Part shown: in pieces, positions 52,421-61,062 of the stretch
How positions within the stretch are numbered: the first letter of the stretch is position 1
Layout of the letters: each line of letters begins with the position of its first letter
DNA from: TMP-7 sp038212445
GTDB lineage: Bacteria > Acidobacteriota > Terriglobia > Bryobacterales > Bryobacteraceae
Reading direction: 5' to 3'
Assembly: GCA_038212445.1 (NCBI GenBank)
Contig: JBBQUM010000002.1
Coordinates: 1-64,000, forward strand
Length of the DNA: 64,000 nucleotides
Translations under genes and position numbers: made by a program
The notes under the pieces: model-generated
What the model was told of the DNA's origin: nothing
The model's input: only the letters and a program-made list of their open reading frames with translations
Databases searched by the model: none

Positions 52421-54998
52421 CGGTCAACTCGGCACGAAGATTGGTCCAGTCGGGCACGTCGAGCGAATGAACCGTCGTATCAATCGGCGTCGACAGTTCG
52501 CGGGATTCATAGGCGCTCAGGGCCGGGATCGTCGTATTGAAAACGAACAACGGTGCCTGCTGAGCATTCCCCGATGCGGAGCGAACACTCACCGTCAGCT
52601 TCACATCGGACAACTCGGCGGCGGAGTGATTCACTATCAGGTACTGCACGCTCGACTTGTGGGCGGAATTCACCGCCAGCCGCAGTCCGCTAACCTCCAG
52701 GTATTTCGTCAGGGCGTTTTGCGGGGCGCTGGAGCGGGCCGGTATCGCGGTACCGGCAGGCGAAGATTTCGCCGGTGGAGGCGCGGGCGCTGCTTCCTTC
52801 GCTGGCGTGGTTGAGATATAGAGCCACACAGAAATACAGGCGGCCAGCAGCGTCAGCATAGTCAGGACACTGATCAGCCAGCCCGGCACTGTGACTTTGC
52901 GCGGACCTTCGGCGATCACTGTCATGGATGCTTCGGTTTCGACAACAGGACGAAGCACTGCCACTGCGGTCTCGGGCTTCGACGGCACAGGAGGCCGCGA
53001 CGCACCCGAGTATTGTGAGTATTTCGGCTGGGCGGAGGTCGGTTGTCCGAATCCAGCGAAAGCCGAGCGATCGGTATACTGCGGCCGTCCAGAGAGTTCA
53101 GGATCCGCTGCCTGACTATCGGGGTCCAAGAAGATGGACGGCTCCACTGGCGTGGCAGCAACTGGTTCCTCTGCAGGCTCGCCATCAGGTTCGGCGACGG
53201 GTTCGGCTTGGGAGACGGACGGATGAACGAGAGTTTCCTCGCCTGCCTCGTGGATGACGGCTTCCATCGGTACACTGCTTACCGCCTCGCTCGCGACGGT
53301 GGTCTCCTCGGCCACCGCCGCGGCAAGGTCAGGACCGACTGCCGCTTCCGCTTGTGGCGTAACGGCAATGGGTTCGTCGGAGACGAGTGTCGTTTGGGCT
53401 TCCCGCAAGTCGGCGGCAGGAGTTTCTTCCACTACCTCGTCAACCAGGCTTTGAACCGGAACTTCAGCGTCGGGGATGGATTCCTCTACACTGTCCGGCT
53501 CCAATTTCGTTTCAGCGGGTTCCGCCGGCACTTCCTCGAGCGGGAGCGCTTCGGCGACGGGTTCGGTTACCACGACCGCCTCCGTCACCGGACCGAGGCA
53601 GAACACGCGCTCCGGTTCCGGCGCGTCGCCCGACGGCTCAATCGAGGCTTCCCCAACCGCGGTTGGCTCCGTTTCGTCAACCACCGTTTTCGGGGTGGGC
53701 GGCTCGGTTTCTATCTCTTTATCAATAGGTTGAGATTCCTCAGGCGATACAACCTCGACCACGCCCTCAGCATTCAATACCGGCTCTGGTTCGCTAACAA
53801 CCGACTCTTCGATGGCCTCCGGTTCCAGCGCGACAACCTGCGCGTCGGCGATCACGGCTTCCTCCGCCGCAACCTCGTCGGTGACTTCGGACCCTACTAC
53901 CGCCTCGACGGGCGCTTCCGTCGCAGCTTCCTCGATGACGGCCGGAGCCGTATAGTTCTCAATAACTTCAGGCTCTGCGACCCCAGCTACCGGTTCGTCC
54001 ACAACAGCCGGCGTGGCCGCTTCTTCGACAACTTCAGGCTCTGCAACCGCAGCCACCAGTTCCTCGACCGCAGGAGCAGCCGCTTCCACTACTTCAGGCT
54101 CTGCAACCGCGGCCACCGGTTCTTCGACCACAGGAGTAGCCGCTTCCACTACTTCAGGCTCTGCAACTGCAGCGACCGGTTCCTCGACCGCAGAAGCAGC
54201 CGCTTCTTCCACTACTTCAGGCTCTGCAACCGCAGCCACCAGTTCCTCGACGGTAGGAGCTTCGGCTACCGGCTCGTCGGCGGCAACAGGCGCCATCGCT
54301 TCTTCAACGGCTTGGGGTTCCGCGACTTCAGCAACTGGTTCTGCGACCACAAGCTCCGCGTCAACCTCAGCGGACGTATCCACTACCGGCCCGGCAGTCG
54401 CAGCCTCCTCGACCGCCTCAGCGGCGGGAGCGGAATCTACAAGTACCGGCTCTTCCGATTTGCCCAGGTCAGGCATCGCTGCCTCAACAGGCTCGGCGTT
54501 CAGCGTCAGTTGATCCACCGCTTCTTCAACGGGAACCTCTGCCAGAGCCGTCGCGTGAGTGACCGGTTCTCCAGGGTCTTCGTCGTTAAAGTTGAGGACC
54601 AGCGGTTCGATATGTTCTCGAGCGGCCGCCTCCGACGCGGCCACTCTTTCCGTACCCTCGTGCCCATGTCCGTTCACGGACGACGTCACTAAAGGTGAGC
54701 CGGCCGCCTCCATAACGTGGGCAAGCGAGAGCAACGGTCCTGCCAGGTTGCTGCCATTTTCGCCGGCTGGCATTGTTGCCAGTTGCTCAACTCCCTCAGA
54801 CGCAAGAGGTTGAGTAGGGACCTCGGACACTGGCGGTTCGAGAACCGCGACAGCTCCGTCCCCGGCGGAGGGCTCAGACTCGCCCGCTGCTCGCATCGCA
54901 GCGGATGCGGGCGCAGCAGTCGAAGGGTAACAAGCCGGGCAATCCCGGCTGGAAGGGGGGCATTCTTGACCGCATTCAGGGCAAATCCAATGGAACAT
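52410..54998 (-). CDS. Zinc-ribbon membrane protein with long Glu/Pro/Val/Ala repeat region
   Basis: About 862 residues. It starts with a double-C-x2-C zinc ribbon (MFHWICPECGQECPPSSRDC and CPAC), runs through some 600 residues of acidic Ala/Val/Glu/Pro low-complexity sequence, one membrane span (VPGWLISVLTMLTLLAACIS and VWLYIS) and a C-terminal external beta domain (YLEVSGLRLAVNSAHKSSVQ; YLIVNHSAAELSDVKLTVSV). The start at 54998 begins at the ribbon; the upstream frame is not needed. A cytoplasmic ribbon with a flexible spacer reaching the membrane is inferred. Role unknown. Confidence 0.75.
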   Translation of the reverse strand: MFHWICPECGQECPPSSRDCPACYPSTAAPASAAMRAAGESEPSAGDGAVAVLEPPVSEVPTQPLASEGVEQLATMPAGENGSNLAGPLLSLAHVMEAAGSPLVTSSVNGHGHEGTERVAASEAAAREHIEPLVLNFNDEDPGEPVTHATALAEVPVEEAVDQLTLNAEPVEAAMPDLGKSEEPVLVDSAPAAEAVEEAATAGPVVDTSAEVDAELVVAEPVAEVAEPQAVEEAMAPVAADEPVAEAPTVEELVAAVAEPEVVEEAAASAVEEPVAAVAEPEVVEAATPVVEEPVAAVAEPEVVEAAAPAVEELVAAVAEPEVVEEAATPAVVDEPVAGVAEPEVIENYTAPAVIEEAATEAPVEAVVGSEVTDEVAAEEAVIADAQVVALEPEAIEESVVSEPEPVLNAEGVVEVVSPEESQPIDKEIETEPPTPKTVVDETEPTAVGEASIEPSGDAPEPERVFCLGPVTEAVVVTEPVAEALPLEEVPAEPAETKLEPDSVEESIPDAEVPVQSLVDEVVEETPAADLREAQTTLVSDEPIAVTPQAEAAVGPDLAAAVAEETTVASEAVSSVPMEAVIHEAGEETLVHPSVSQAEPVAEPDGEPAEEPVAATPVEPSIFLDPDSQAADPELSGRPQYTDRSAFAGFGQPTSAQPKYSQYSGASRPPVPSKPETAVAVLRPVVETEASMTVIAEGPRKVTVPGWLISVLTMLTLLAACISVWLYISTTPAKEAAPAPPPAKSSPAGTAIPARSSAPQNALTKYLEVSGLRLAVNSAHKSSVQYLIVNHSAAELSDVKLTVSVRSASGNAQQAPLFVFNTTIPALSAYESRELSTPIDTTVHSLDVPDWTNLRAELTVNQ
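53950..54260 (-). repeat. Five tandem ~60-bp repeats encoding a 20-residue unit
   Basis: The word ACTTCAGGCTCTGC recurs at about 53965, 54030, 54090, 54150 and 54214, giving spacings of about 60-66 bp. Each unit encodes a version of EEPVAAVAEPEVVEAATPV. The repeats also produce a long open frame on the opposite strand that is not a gene. Copy number probably varies by slipped-strand or recombinational change. Confidence 0.8.
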
Positions 54999-55136
54999 GG
55001 CTTCCCATTCATCGGACGCTGCTCTGGTAATGTTTAGAGTCAAGTACCGCTTAGACTCATTTCTTACTGAGCCGATCTGAATCGGGAGCCTTAGTAGCCG
55101 CCCTGAAGGGCCTCAGAGCAGTTAGCATAATTACTG

Positions 55137-55721
55137 ATGCGCATTGGACTGTTCCCCGGAAGCTTCAATCCGCCAACAATCGCGCATCTCGCACTGCTCG
55201 ACGCCGCCCAGCGCCAAATGGACCGTGTGGCCGCCGTCCTGCCCCGGGAATTTCCACATAAGTCCTACGACCACATCACGATAGAGGATCGGATCGCGAT
55301 GCTGGAAGCGGCCCGCGCAGCCACTCCGTTTGAGGTGAAGGTCACTGGCGGCGGGCTCTTTATCGACATCGCGCGTGAGTTAGCACCCCAATATGGTCCA
55401 AATGCCGATCTTTGGTTCATCTGTGGCCGCGACGCGGCCGAGAGAATTGTTGAATGGGACTACGGTCAGCCCTGCGCCATCGACACCATGCTGGACGAAT
55501 TTGGCCTGCTGGTAGCCGCGCGCCAAGGCGAATACTCGCCTCCCGCCCGCTTGGCCCATCGCATCCGGACCCTCGACGTCCCGCCAGACTACTCCTCGAT
55601 TTCAGCCACCGAGGTCCGCACACGCATGCAACGAGGCCAGCCGTGGGACCATCTGGTGCCGCCCGGCGCCGCCGATCTGGTTAGCCGAGTTTACGGGCAG
55701 CCTCGCGCGCGAAATAAGTGA
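55137..55721 (+). CDS. nadD: Nicotinate-nucleotide adenylyltransferase
   Basis: A 194-residue nucleotidyltransferase forming deamido-NAD. The N-terminal GLFPGSFNPPTIAHL carries the GSFNPxTxxH nucleotide site (His about 17), ADLWFICGRDAAERIVEWD is the substrate segment, and SSISATEVRTRM is the C-terminal ISxTxxR motif. Length fits NadD. It is not beside obgE or rsfS, the common neighbours. Its 3' end overlaps the convergent hemB end by 41 bp. Confidence 0.85.
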   Translation: MRIGLFPGSFNPPTIAHLALLDAAQRQMDRVAAVLPREFPHKSYDHITIEDRIAMLEAARAATPFEVKVTGGGLFIDIARELAPQYGPNADLWFICGRDAAERIVEWDYGQPCAIDTMLDEFGLLVAARQGEYSPPARLAHRIRTLDVPPDYSSISATEVRTRMQRGQPWDHLVPPGAADLVSRVYGQPRARNK

Positions 55722-56652
55722 GGATGATGTCAGCACCCGCCCGGTGAATCGACGTCAGCGACTCCATCATGGCGCGCTCCAAATCCAACCATCCGTTGCG
55801 GGCCGCGGCATGGATCATGCTGAACTCACCGCTCACCTGGTAGGCGGCGATCGGTACCGGAAAGCGTTCCCGCGCCGCGCGAATGATGTCCAGATAGGGC
55901 ATCGCCGGTTTCACCATCAGCATATCGGCGCCTTCTTCGAGATCCAGTTCCATCTCGTGTATGGCCTCGCGCCCGTTGCCCGGATCCATCTGGTAGCTGC
56001 GCCTGTCGCCAAACTGGGGAGTGGACTCGGCAGCCTCGCGGAACGGCCCGTAAAACACCGAAGCGTACTTGGCCGCATAAGAGAGGATGGGGATTCGGTT
56101 GAAGCCGTTCTCATCGAGCCGCGCGCGGATCGCCCCCACACGACCATCCATCATGTCAGACGGCGCCACAATATCGGCCCCCGCACGCGCATGCGACAGT
56201 GCCGCCTTCGCCAGCCAGTCGAGCGTGACATCGTTGTCCACATCGTTATCTTTGATGAAGCCGCAATGTCCGTGGCTGGTGTACTCGCAGTTGCAGACGT
56301 CTGTGACGATCAACAACTTCGGATACTCGCTGCGCAACGCGCGAATCGCCTGCTGGACGATGCCGTCCTCGGCGTAGGCTCCGGTGGCCAACTCGTCCTT
56401 GGAATCGGGAATGCCGAAAAGAATGATGCCGCCGACGCCGAGCGTCCCCAAGTCGGCACACTCCTTGATCAGCTCGTCGATCGAAAGCTGGAAGTTGCCG
56501 GGCATCGAGCTGATCGCCTTGCGGATTCCCTTGCCCGGCACGACGAAGAGCGGCAGGATGAACTGGGCGGGATCGAGCCGTGTCTCGCGCACCAGGTCGC
56601 GCATCGGCTCGGAAGCGCGCAGGCGGCGCTTCCGATGAATCGGGAATGCCAT
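55681..56652 (-). CDS. hemB: Delta-aminolevulinic acid dehydratase (porphobilinogen synthase)
   Basis: A 323-residue enzyme condensing two 5-aminolevulinate molecules in tetrapyrrole synthesis. The active-site zinc Cys triad is present in DVCNCEYTSHGHCG (Cys120, Cys122, Cys130), marking the zinc-dependent form, and the Schiff-base Lys residues are in SYAAKYASVFYGPFRE (Lys195) and MLMVKPAMPYLDII (Lys248). Length is normal. It is convergent with nadD and downstream of the DinB gene on its own strand. Confidence 0.97.
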   Translation of the reverse strand: MAFPIHRKRRLRASEPMRDLVRETRLDPAQFILPLFVVPGKGIRKAISSMPGNFQLSIDELIKECADLGTLGVGGIILFGIPDSKDELATGAYAEDGIVQQAIRALRSEYPKLLIVTDVCNCEYTSHGHCGFIKDNDVDNDVTLDWLAKAALSHARAGADIVAPSDMMDGRVGAIRARLDENGFNRIPILSYAAKYASVFYGPFREAAESTPQFGDRRSYQMDPGNGREAIHEMELDLEEGADMLMVKPAMPYLDIIRAARERFPVPIAAYQVSGEFSMIHAAARNGWLDLERAMMESLTSIHRAGADIILTYFAREAARKLG

Positions 56653-56663
56653 ATACCTCGATG

Positions 56664-56683
56664 CTATCAGCTAAAACTGATAG
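56664..56683. other. 7-bp stem-loop around the DinB stop codon
   Basis: CTATCAG and CTGATAG flank a six-base loop (CTAAAA), covering the DinB stop codon and ending about 12 bp before the hemB start on the minus strand. It could attenuate readthrough between the two genes; no U-tract is present. Confidence 0.35.
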
Positions 56684-57198
56684 GTCGGCGGCTTAATGCC
56701 CTTCAACCGCAGGTACACCTCGGCCTGTCCGCGATGATGAGCGGTGTGGGTGAAGTAGCTCCACAGCCACTCGAAACCGGTCAGATTTCTGGCCGCCGCA
56801 CCTTGCACAGTATCGAAGCGCTCAGCGGTCATCGACGCCACTGCCGTGTTGCAAAATGCGAAGATCTGCTTGGCCCATAACACCGCGCTTTCCTTATCGA
56901 CATCGGTCTTGTCCTGCGCCTTGGCCCACACGGCGATCTTCTCCGGCAGTGCAGGACGCACCATGCCGCTTGCACTCGCACAGGCACCCATATCCGCGCC
57001 GACGATGTGCGCCATCAGCTGGCCATAGGTCATTTCCTCAGGACTGGGCCGGTAGGTATAGTTCTCTGCCGGCATCGCTTCGGCCACCGCGATCGTGAAA
57101 TCGCCAGTGACTTTCCAATGCTTGATCATGGCGTCCTTGACGGTGGTCTGGGACAGGAGCGGGATAGCGACCGCAAGAAGAGCGAGTACAGGTTTCAT
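56671..57198 (-). CDS. Exported DinB-family protein
   Basis: A 175-residue four-helix protein of the DinB/YfiT type. The start at 57198 gives an export-like leader (MKPVLALLAVAIPLLSQTTV); longer in-frame extensions are not protein-like. The domain has the metal-binding His pattern: GQLMAHIVGADMG and LWSYFTHTAHHRGQAEVYLR. DinB proteins often act as thiol-dependent metalloenzymes or damage-induced proteins; an exported form is unusual but not rare in acidobacteria. It lies 19 bp upstream of hemB. Confidence 0.85.
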   Translation of the reverse strand: MKPVLALLAVAIPLLSQTTVKDAMIKHWKVTGDFTIAVAEAMPAENYTYRPSPEEMTYGQLMAHIVGADMGACASASGMVRPALPEKIAVWAKAQDKTDVDKESAVLWAKQIFAFCNTAVASMTAERFDTVQGAAARNLTGFEWLWSYFTHTAHHRGQAEVYLRLKGIKPPTYQF

Positions 57199-57215
57199 CA
57201 GAAATAGGGTAGCAG

Positions 57216-58514
57216 CTAGCGGGTCTGCCCGATTTCGCAGTCGCACAGACGATCGTAGATGACCCGCGTGTAGCCAGGAATGCTCGAGGCGTCGATGGAG
57301 TGGATGAGTCTGTAGTCGGGCGGGGTGGTTGGATTCACCGTCATGTTCGTCATCTTCAGCCGCAACGCGTAATACTCCACTGACCAACGCAAGTAGTCCT
57401 TCGCTTGAAACGTAAACTCCCGGGGGAGCGGCGCTTCACGGTCGCGAATCTTCTTCACTAAACGCTTGGTGCTCGCGTCAAACTTCCACTCGAAGTAGTA
57501 GCGGGCATCGAGTTGGAAGCATTGCGCCACACCCAGCACTAGCAGGCACGCGGCCACCGCGGTTCGCCCGGGCATGCTCGACGCGCCGTCAAGCGCCGCC
57601 ACGAGTAGAAGGAACATGAACCACAGCCCAGTCCGTCCTTCGGGCAGCGGGAATTTCAACAGCCAATGCGAAGCGAGCGTGAAGCCGCTGGCCAGTACCA
57701 GCACCATCGAGAGCAACCGGAATGAAAATGATCTGGCGCGAGTGACCAGTCCTGCGATCAACCCTGCCAGACAGACTGCGGCGATCGCGTACCCTGTAAC
57801 CCTGCCGGCGTCCTCAAAGTTCCGCACGAAAGTAGGACGCAGCAATTCGCGCGCGCTGTCGACAAGGGTCGGCGTACCAAAGTAATAATTGCCCTGGCTG
57901 GCGTGCGAAACCGGCGCGATCAGCAGAACGAACGCCACCACCACCGCTGGTCCGATGAAGTGATCGATCAGCTTCATCGACGGCTTCAGTGCCACCACGG
58001 CGATCACCAGCGCGGCTACGGGAAACAGGAAAGTCAGGTTTGCGGCGATGCTGAGTCCGGCAAGCAATCCCGCAGCCACCAGTCGTTCATTGAGGACGGA
58101 GTCGATGCACCAGGCAAACAGCGCCAGCGCCAGGCCATAGCCCCGCGCGATGGCCAGATGGTCGAGGATGAGCGGATTTGCGCCCAGCAGGATCACGACG
58201 CCCAGGCGATACCAGGGTCCTGCGTCCAGCCTGGCCGCAAAGCGGTAAACGAAAACCAGGTACGCCGCGCAGGCAGCCAGCGACGGCAGCCGCAGCACCA
58301 GTTCTGAATAGCCAAGCGGTTTCGACACCAGCCATTCGAGCCAGGTGTAGAGGACATGATGCGCGGCATCATAGGTACCAAGGATGGCCCGAAATCCCGG
58401 CTTCACCCAAGTCAGGTAGAGAAACGCTTCGTCCACAGTGAACGACTGTGTGGCGGCGCGGTAGACCTCAAATATGAAGACAGCAAGAAGAAACCAGCGA
58501 GCGAGCTTTGGCAC
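57216..58514 (-). CDS. GT39/ArnT-like membrane glycosyltransferase
   Basis: A 432-residue inner-membrane protein with about 9-11 spans. The first loop holds TVDEAFLYLTWVKPGFRAIL and YDAAHHVLYTWLEWL, an acidic DE motif like that of GT-C enzymes using polyprenyl-phosphate sugars. A soluble C-terminal tail (KDYLRWSVEYYALRLKMTNM) is external. Translation probably begins at GTG 58514. Acceptor and sugar are unknown. Confidence 0.75.
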   Translation of the reverse strand: MPKLARWFLLAVFIFEVYRAATQSFTVDEAFLYLTWVKPGFRAILGTYDAAHHVLYTWLEWLVSKPLGYSELVLRLPSLAACAAYLVFVYRFAARLDAGPWYRLGVVILLGANPLILDHLAIARGYGLALALFAWCIDSVLNERLVAAGLLAGLSIAANLTFLFPVAALVIAVVALKPSMKLIDHFIGPAVVVAFVLLIAPVSHASQGNYYFGTPTLVDSARELLRPTFVRNFEDAGRVTGYAIAAVCLAGLIAGLVTRARSFSFRLLSMVLVLASGFTLASHWLLKFPLPEGRTGLWFMFLLLVAALDGASSMPGRTAVAACLLVLGVAQCFQLDARYYFEWKFDASTKRLVKKIRDREAPLPREFTFQAKDYLRWSVEYYALRLKMTNMTVNPTTPPDYRLIHSIDASSIPGYTRVIYDRLCDCEIGQTR

Positions 58515-58526
58515 TAAGCTACTAGG

Positions 58527-60968
58527 TTACTCGTTGCGCAGCGCTATCACCGGATCAATGCTCGTGGCTTGCCTCGCTGGAATAAGTGTGGCCAGCGCCG
58601 CCACCAGGAGCAACAGCGCGGAGACGCCGCCAAAGGTCAAAGGGTCAGTCGGCTTGACGCTGTACAGCATGCCCGCCATGAGCCGCGACAGTGCGAAAGC
58701 CCCGGCGATGCCCACCACTGATCCGGCGAGCGCCAGCGTCAGCCCCTGGCGCATCACCAACCGCAGCACCTCCCCTTGCGTGGCCCCCAACGACATCCGG
58801 ATCCCGAGTTCCTGGCGCCGCTTGGACACCGAATAGCTCATCACACCGTAGATCCCGATGGCCGCCAGCAATAACGCCACCGCGGCAAATGAGCTGAGCA
58901 GCAGCATCTGAAAACGCGCCGGGGCGGTCACCTTTGCCAGCACACCGTCCATAGTCAAGACCTCTGAGAGCGGCAGGTTGCGATCGAACGACCATACCGC
59001 TTCCTTCACCGCCTTCGCCATCGCGCCGGGATCGCCCGTGGTACGGACCACCAGCGTCGTGTACGCCATGTGCGGCGCCGGATCGTTTAGATATTTGGGA
59101 CTCTGCATGGTCGCCAGGTACACGGCCGGTTCCGGCAATGACGTCCAGTCGCTCTCCCGTACGTCGTTGATCACGCCGATCACAGTCAGCCACTGCATCG
59201 CCGGACCCTCGTCATCGAGAGTGAGCCGCTTGCCTAATGCCTCCTCACCCGGCCAGTAGAGTTTCGCCGCTCGCTCGTTGATCATCACAACGCCCGGTGT
59301 TGCAAGGTTGTCGCTTGGCCGGATGGTCCGTCCGCGCATGACAGGAATGCGCATGGTCTCGAAGTAGCCCGGCATCACCACGCGGTAGATTCCACGCGGC
59401 GATTCTCCCGGTTGCGGCTTCGCACGGCCTTCAATGCGGAACGGCACTCCCCACACGTCCCCTGCCAGCGGCAGATGATTGATGGTGGCGGCAGACTGCA
59501 CACCCGGCAGCGCCCGCACACGTTCGAGCATCTGCGGATAGAACACAGCTCTTTGGTTGGGCTCGGCCTCGCGCGACCCCGCCACCGAAACCACCATCGA
59601 CAGCACACCACGCGAGTCAAAACCCGGATTGATCGACTGCATAGCGGCCAAACTGCGAACCATCAAGCCGGCGCCAACCAGCAGCATCAGCGCAAGTGCA
59701 AACTCTGACGACACCAGGGCGCTGCGCATCCGGTTGCGTCCGATCCCGTCGCTGCCTGACCGTCCGCCCTCCTTCAAAGCGCCCGCCAGGTTCACAACCG
59801 ATGCCTGCATCGCCGGCGCCAGGCCGAAGAGCGCGGCCGTCAGGCCGGTAACCGCGAGCAGGAAAAGTGTTACCTGGGCATCCAGTCCAACCGCTTCAAT
59901 CCGCGGGATGCCCGCCGGTCGCAATGCTACCAGCGCACGAATTGCCGCGATGGCGAGCACGGTACCGGCCGCCGCTCCCGCTACCGCCAGCAGCAGGTTC
60001 TCCGCAACCAGTTGACGGACCACACGGCCGCGGCTTGCGCCGAGCGCTGCCCGCAGCGCCATTTCCTTTTGACGCGATGCCGCGCGCGCCAGTAGCATGT
60101 GGGCTACATTCGCGCAGGCGATCAACAGCACGAAGCCCACCGCTCCCAACATCACCAGCAAGGGCTGCTGGATCTTGCCCACCACTTTCTCCTTCAGCGG
60201 CGTTACCTGCACATCGCGATTGGACGCCGGGTAGGCTTGCTCGAGCCGGGCGGTGATCCCGGCGATCTCTGTGCGAGCAGCCGTCAACGATACGGCCGGC
60301 TTCAAGCGCGCGAATACCCGCAGACTGTTCCCGCCGCGGCTTTGTGCGCGATCGCCAAGAGGCAGAGGCGCCCACAACTCAGCCCGCGTGATCCAGAATG
60401 GCGCAAAGCGGAATTGCGGCGGCATCACGCCGACGATCGTGTACGCCTCGCCGTCCAGCAGCATGGTCTTGCCCACCGCACTTCGCTCGCCGCCAAAACG
60501 CCGCTGCCAGAGTGCGTAGCTCAGCACCACTCGATGGTCGCTGCCTTTTTGATCTTCCCCGTCCACGAACACACGACCGGCTACCGGTTCAACACCCAAT
60601 AGCGGAAACATGCTCACCGACACTCGCAAACCCACCAGGTGCTCGGGAGTGTCCGTTCCGCTCAGGTTCGCGCCCCATCCTTCGGCCGCGCCCATGCCTT
60701 CAAATGACTTGCTCTGCTCGCGCCAGTCGAGATAGTTGGCCGGAGCCACGGGCTGGTTGCCGCCATGCAGCAAGGTAACCAAGCGGTCCGCATCCCGGTA
60801 TTCAAGCGGACGCAGTAGAACCGCATTCACGACGCTGAAGATCGCCGTGTTCGCGCCAATGCCCAATGCCAGCGCGATGATGGCCACCAATGAGAATCCC
60901 GGACTCCGCAGCATCCCCCGGAGTCCGTAACGCAAATCCTGTGTAAACTGGCCGATCCAGAAGCCCAT
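58527..60968 (-). CDS. Acidobacterial-type duplicated orphan permease (MacB/FtsX-like), copy 1
   Basis: An 813-residue permease with two MacB_PCD/FtsX units: N-terminal LRYGLRGMLRSPGFSLVAII and ALALGIGANTAIFSVVNAVL, a first FtsX core (LLIACANVAHMLLARAASRQ), then a second (MLLLSSFAAVALLLAAIGIY) ending in LVAALATLIPARQATSIDPV. No ABC ATPase gene is adjacent. A good SD (GAGGGG, five bases) marks ATG 60968. Such orphan permeases are typical of acidobacteria and may export or release lipids or peptides. Confidence 0.9.
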   Translation of the reverse strand: MGFWIGQFTQDLRYGLRGMLRSPGFSLVAIIALALGIGANTAIFSVVNAVLLRPLEYRDADRLVTLLHGGNQPVAPANYLDWREQSKSFEGMGAAEGWGANLSGTDTPEHLVGLRVSVSMFPLLGVEPVAGRVFVDGEDQKGSDHRVVLSYALWQRRFGGERSAVGKTMLLDGEAYTIVGVMPPQFRFAPFWITRAELWAPLPLGDRAQSRGGNSLRVFARLKPAVSLTAARTEIAGITARLEQAYPASNRDVQVTPLKEKVVGKIQQPLLVMLGAVGFVLLIACANVAHMLLARAASRQKEMALRAALGASRGRVVRQLVAENLLLAVAGAAAGTVLAIAAIRALVALRPAGIPRIEAVGLDAQVTLFLLAVTGLTAALFGLAPAMQASVVNLAGALKEGGRSGSDGIGRNRMRSALVSSEFALALMLLVGAGLMVRSLAAMQSINPGFDSRGVLSMVVSVAGSREAEPNQRAVFYPQMLERVRALPGVQSAATINHLPLAGDVWGVPFRIEGRAKPQPGESPRGIYRVVMPGYFETMRIPVMRGRTIRPSDNLATPGVVMINERAAKLYWPGEEALGKRLTLDDEGPAMQWLTVIGVINDVRESDWTSLPEPAVYLATMQSPKYLNDPAPHMAYTTLVVRTTGDPGAMAKAVKEAVWSFDRNLPLSEVLTMDGVLAKVTAPARFQMLLLSSFAAVALLLAAIGIYGVMSYSVSKRRQELGIRMSLGATQGEVLRLVMRQGLTLALAGSVVGIAGAFALSRLMAGMLYSVKPTDPLTFGGVSALLLLVAALATLIPARQATSIDPVIALRNE

Positions 60969-61062
60969 GTCGCCCCTCTTCATCTGGCTTAGACAACTGA
61001 AGAGTGATCGCGGTTAGCAAGAGCGATATTTTACCCCAGCAATATTTCTTGAACTTCGCCCG

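Noticed and set aside
53043..54692. 549-codon open frame on the plus strand
   Set aside because: It is the antisense of the repeat region in the zinc-ribbon protein; Phe/Arg/Asn-rich composition follows from the repeats, with no ribosome site.
55744..56880. 378-codon plus-strand frame opposite hemB
   Set aside because: hemB has all catalytic residues; the opposite frame shows no recognisable domain.
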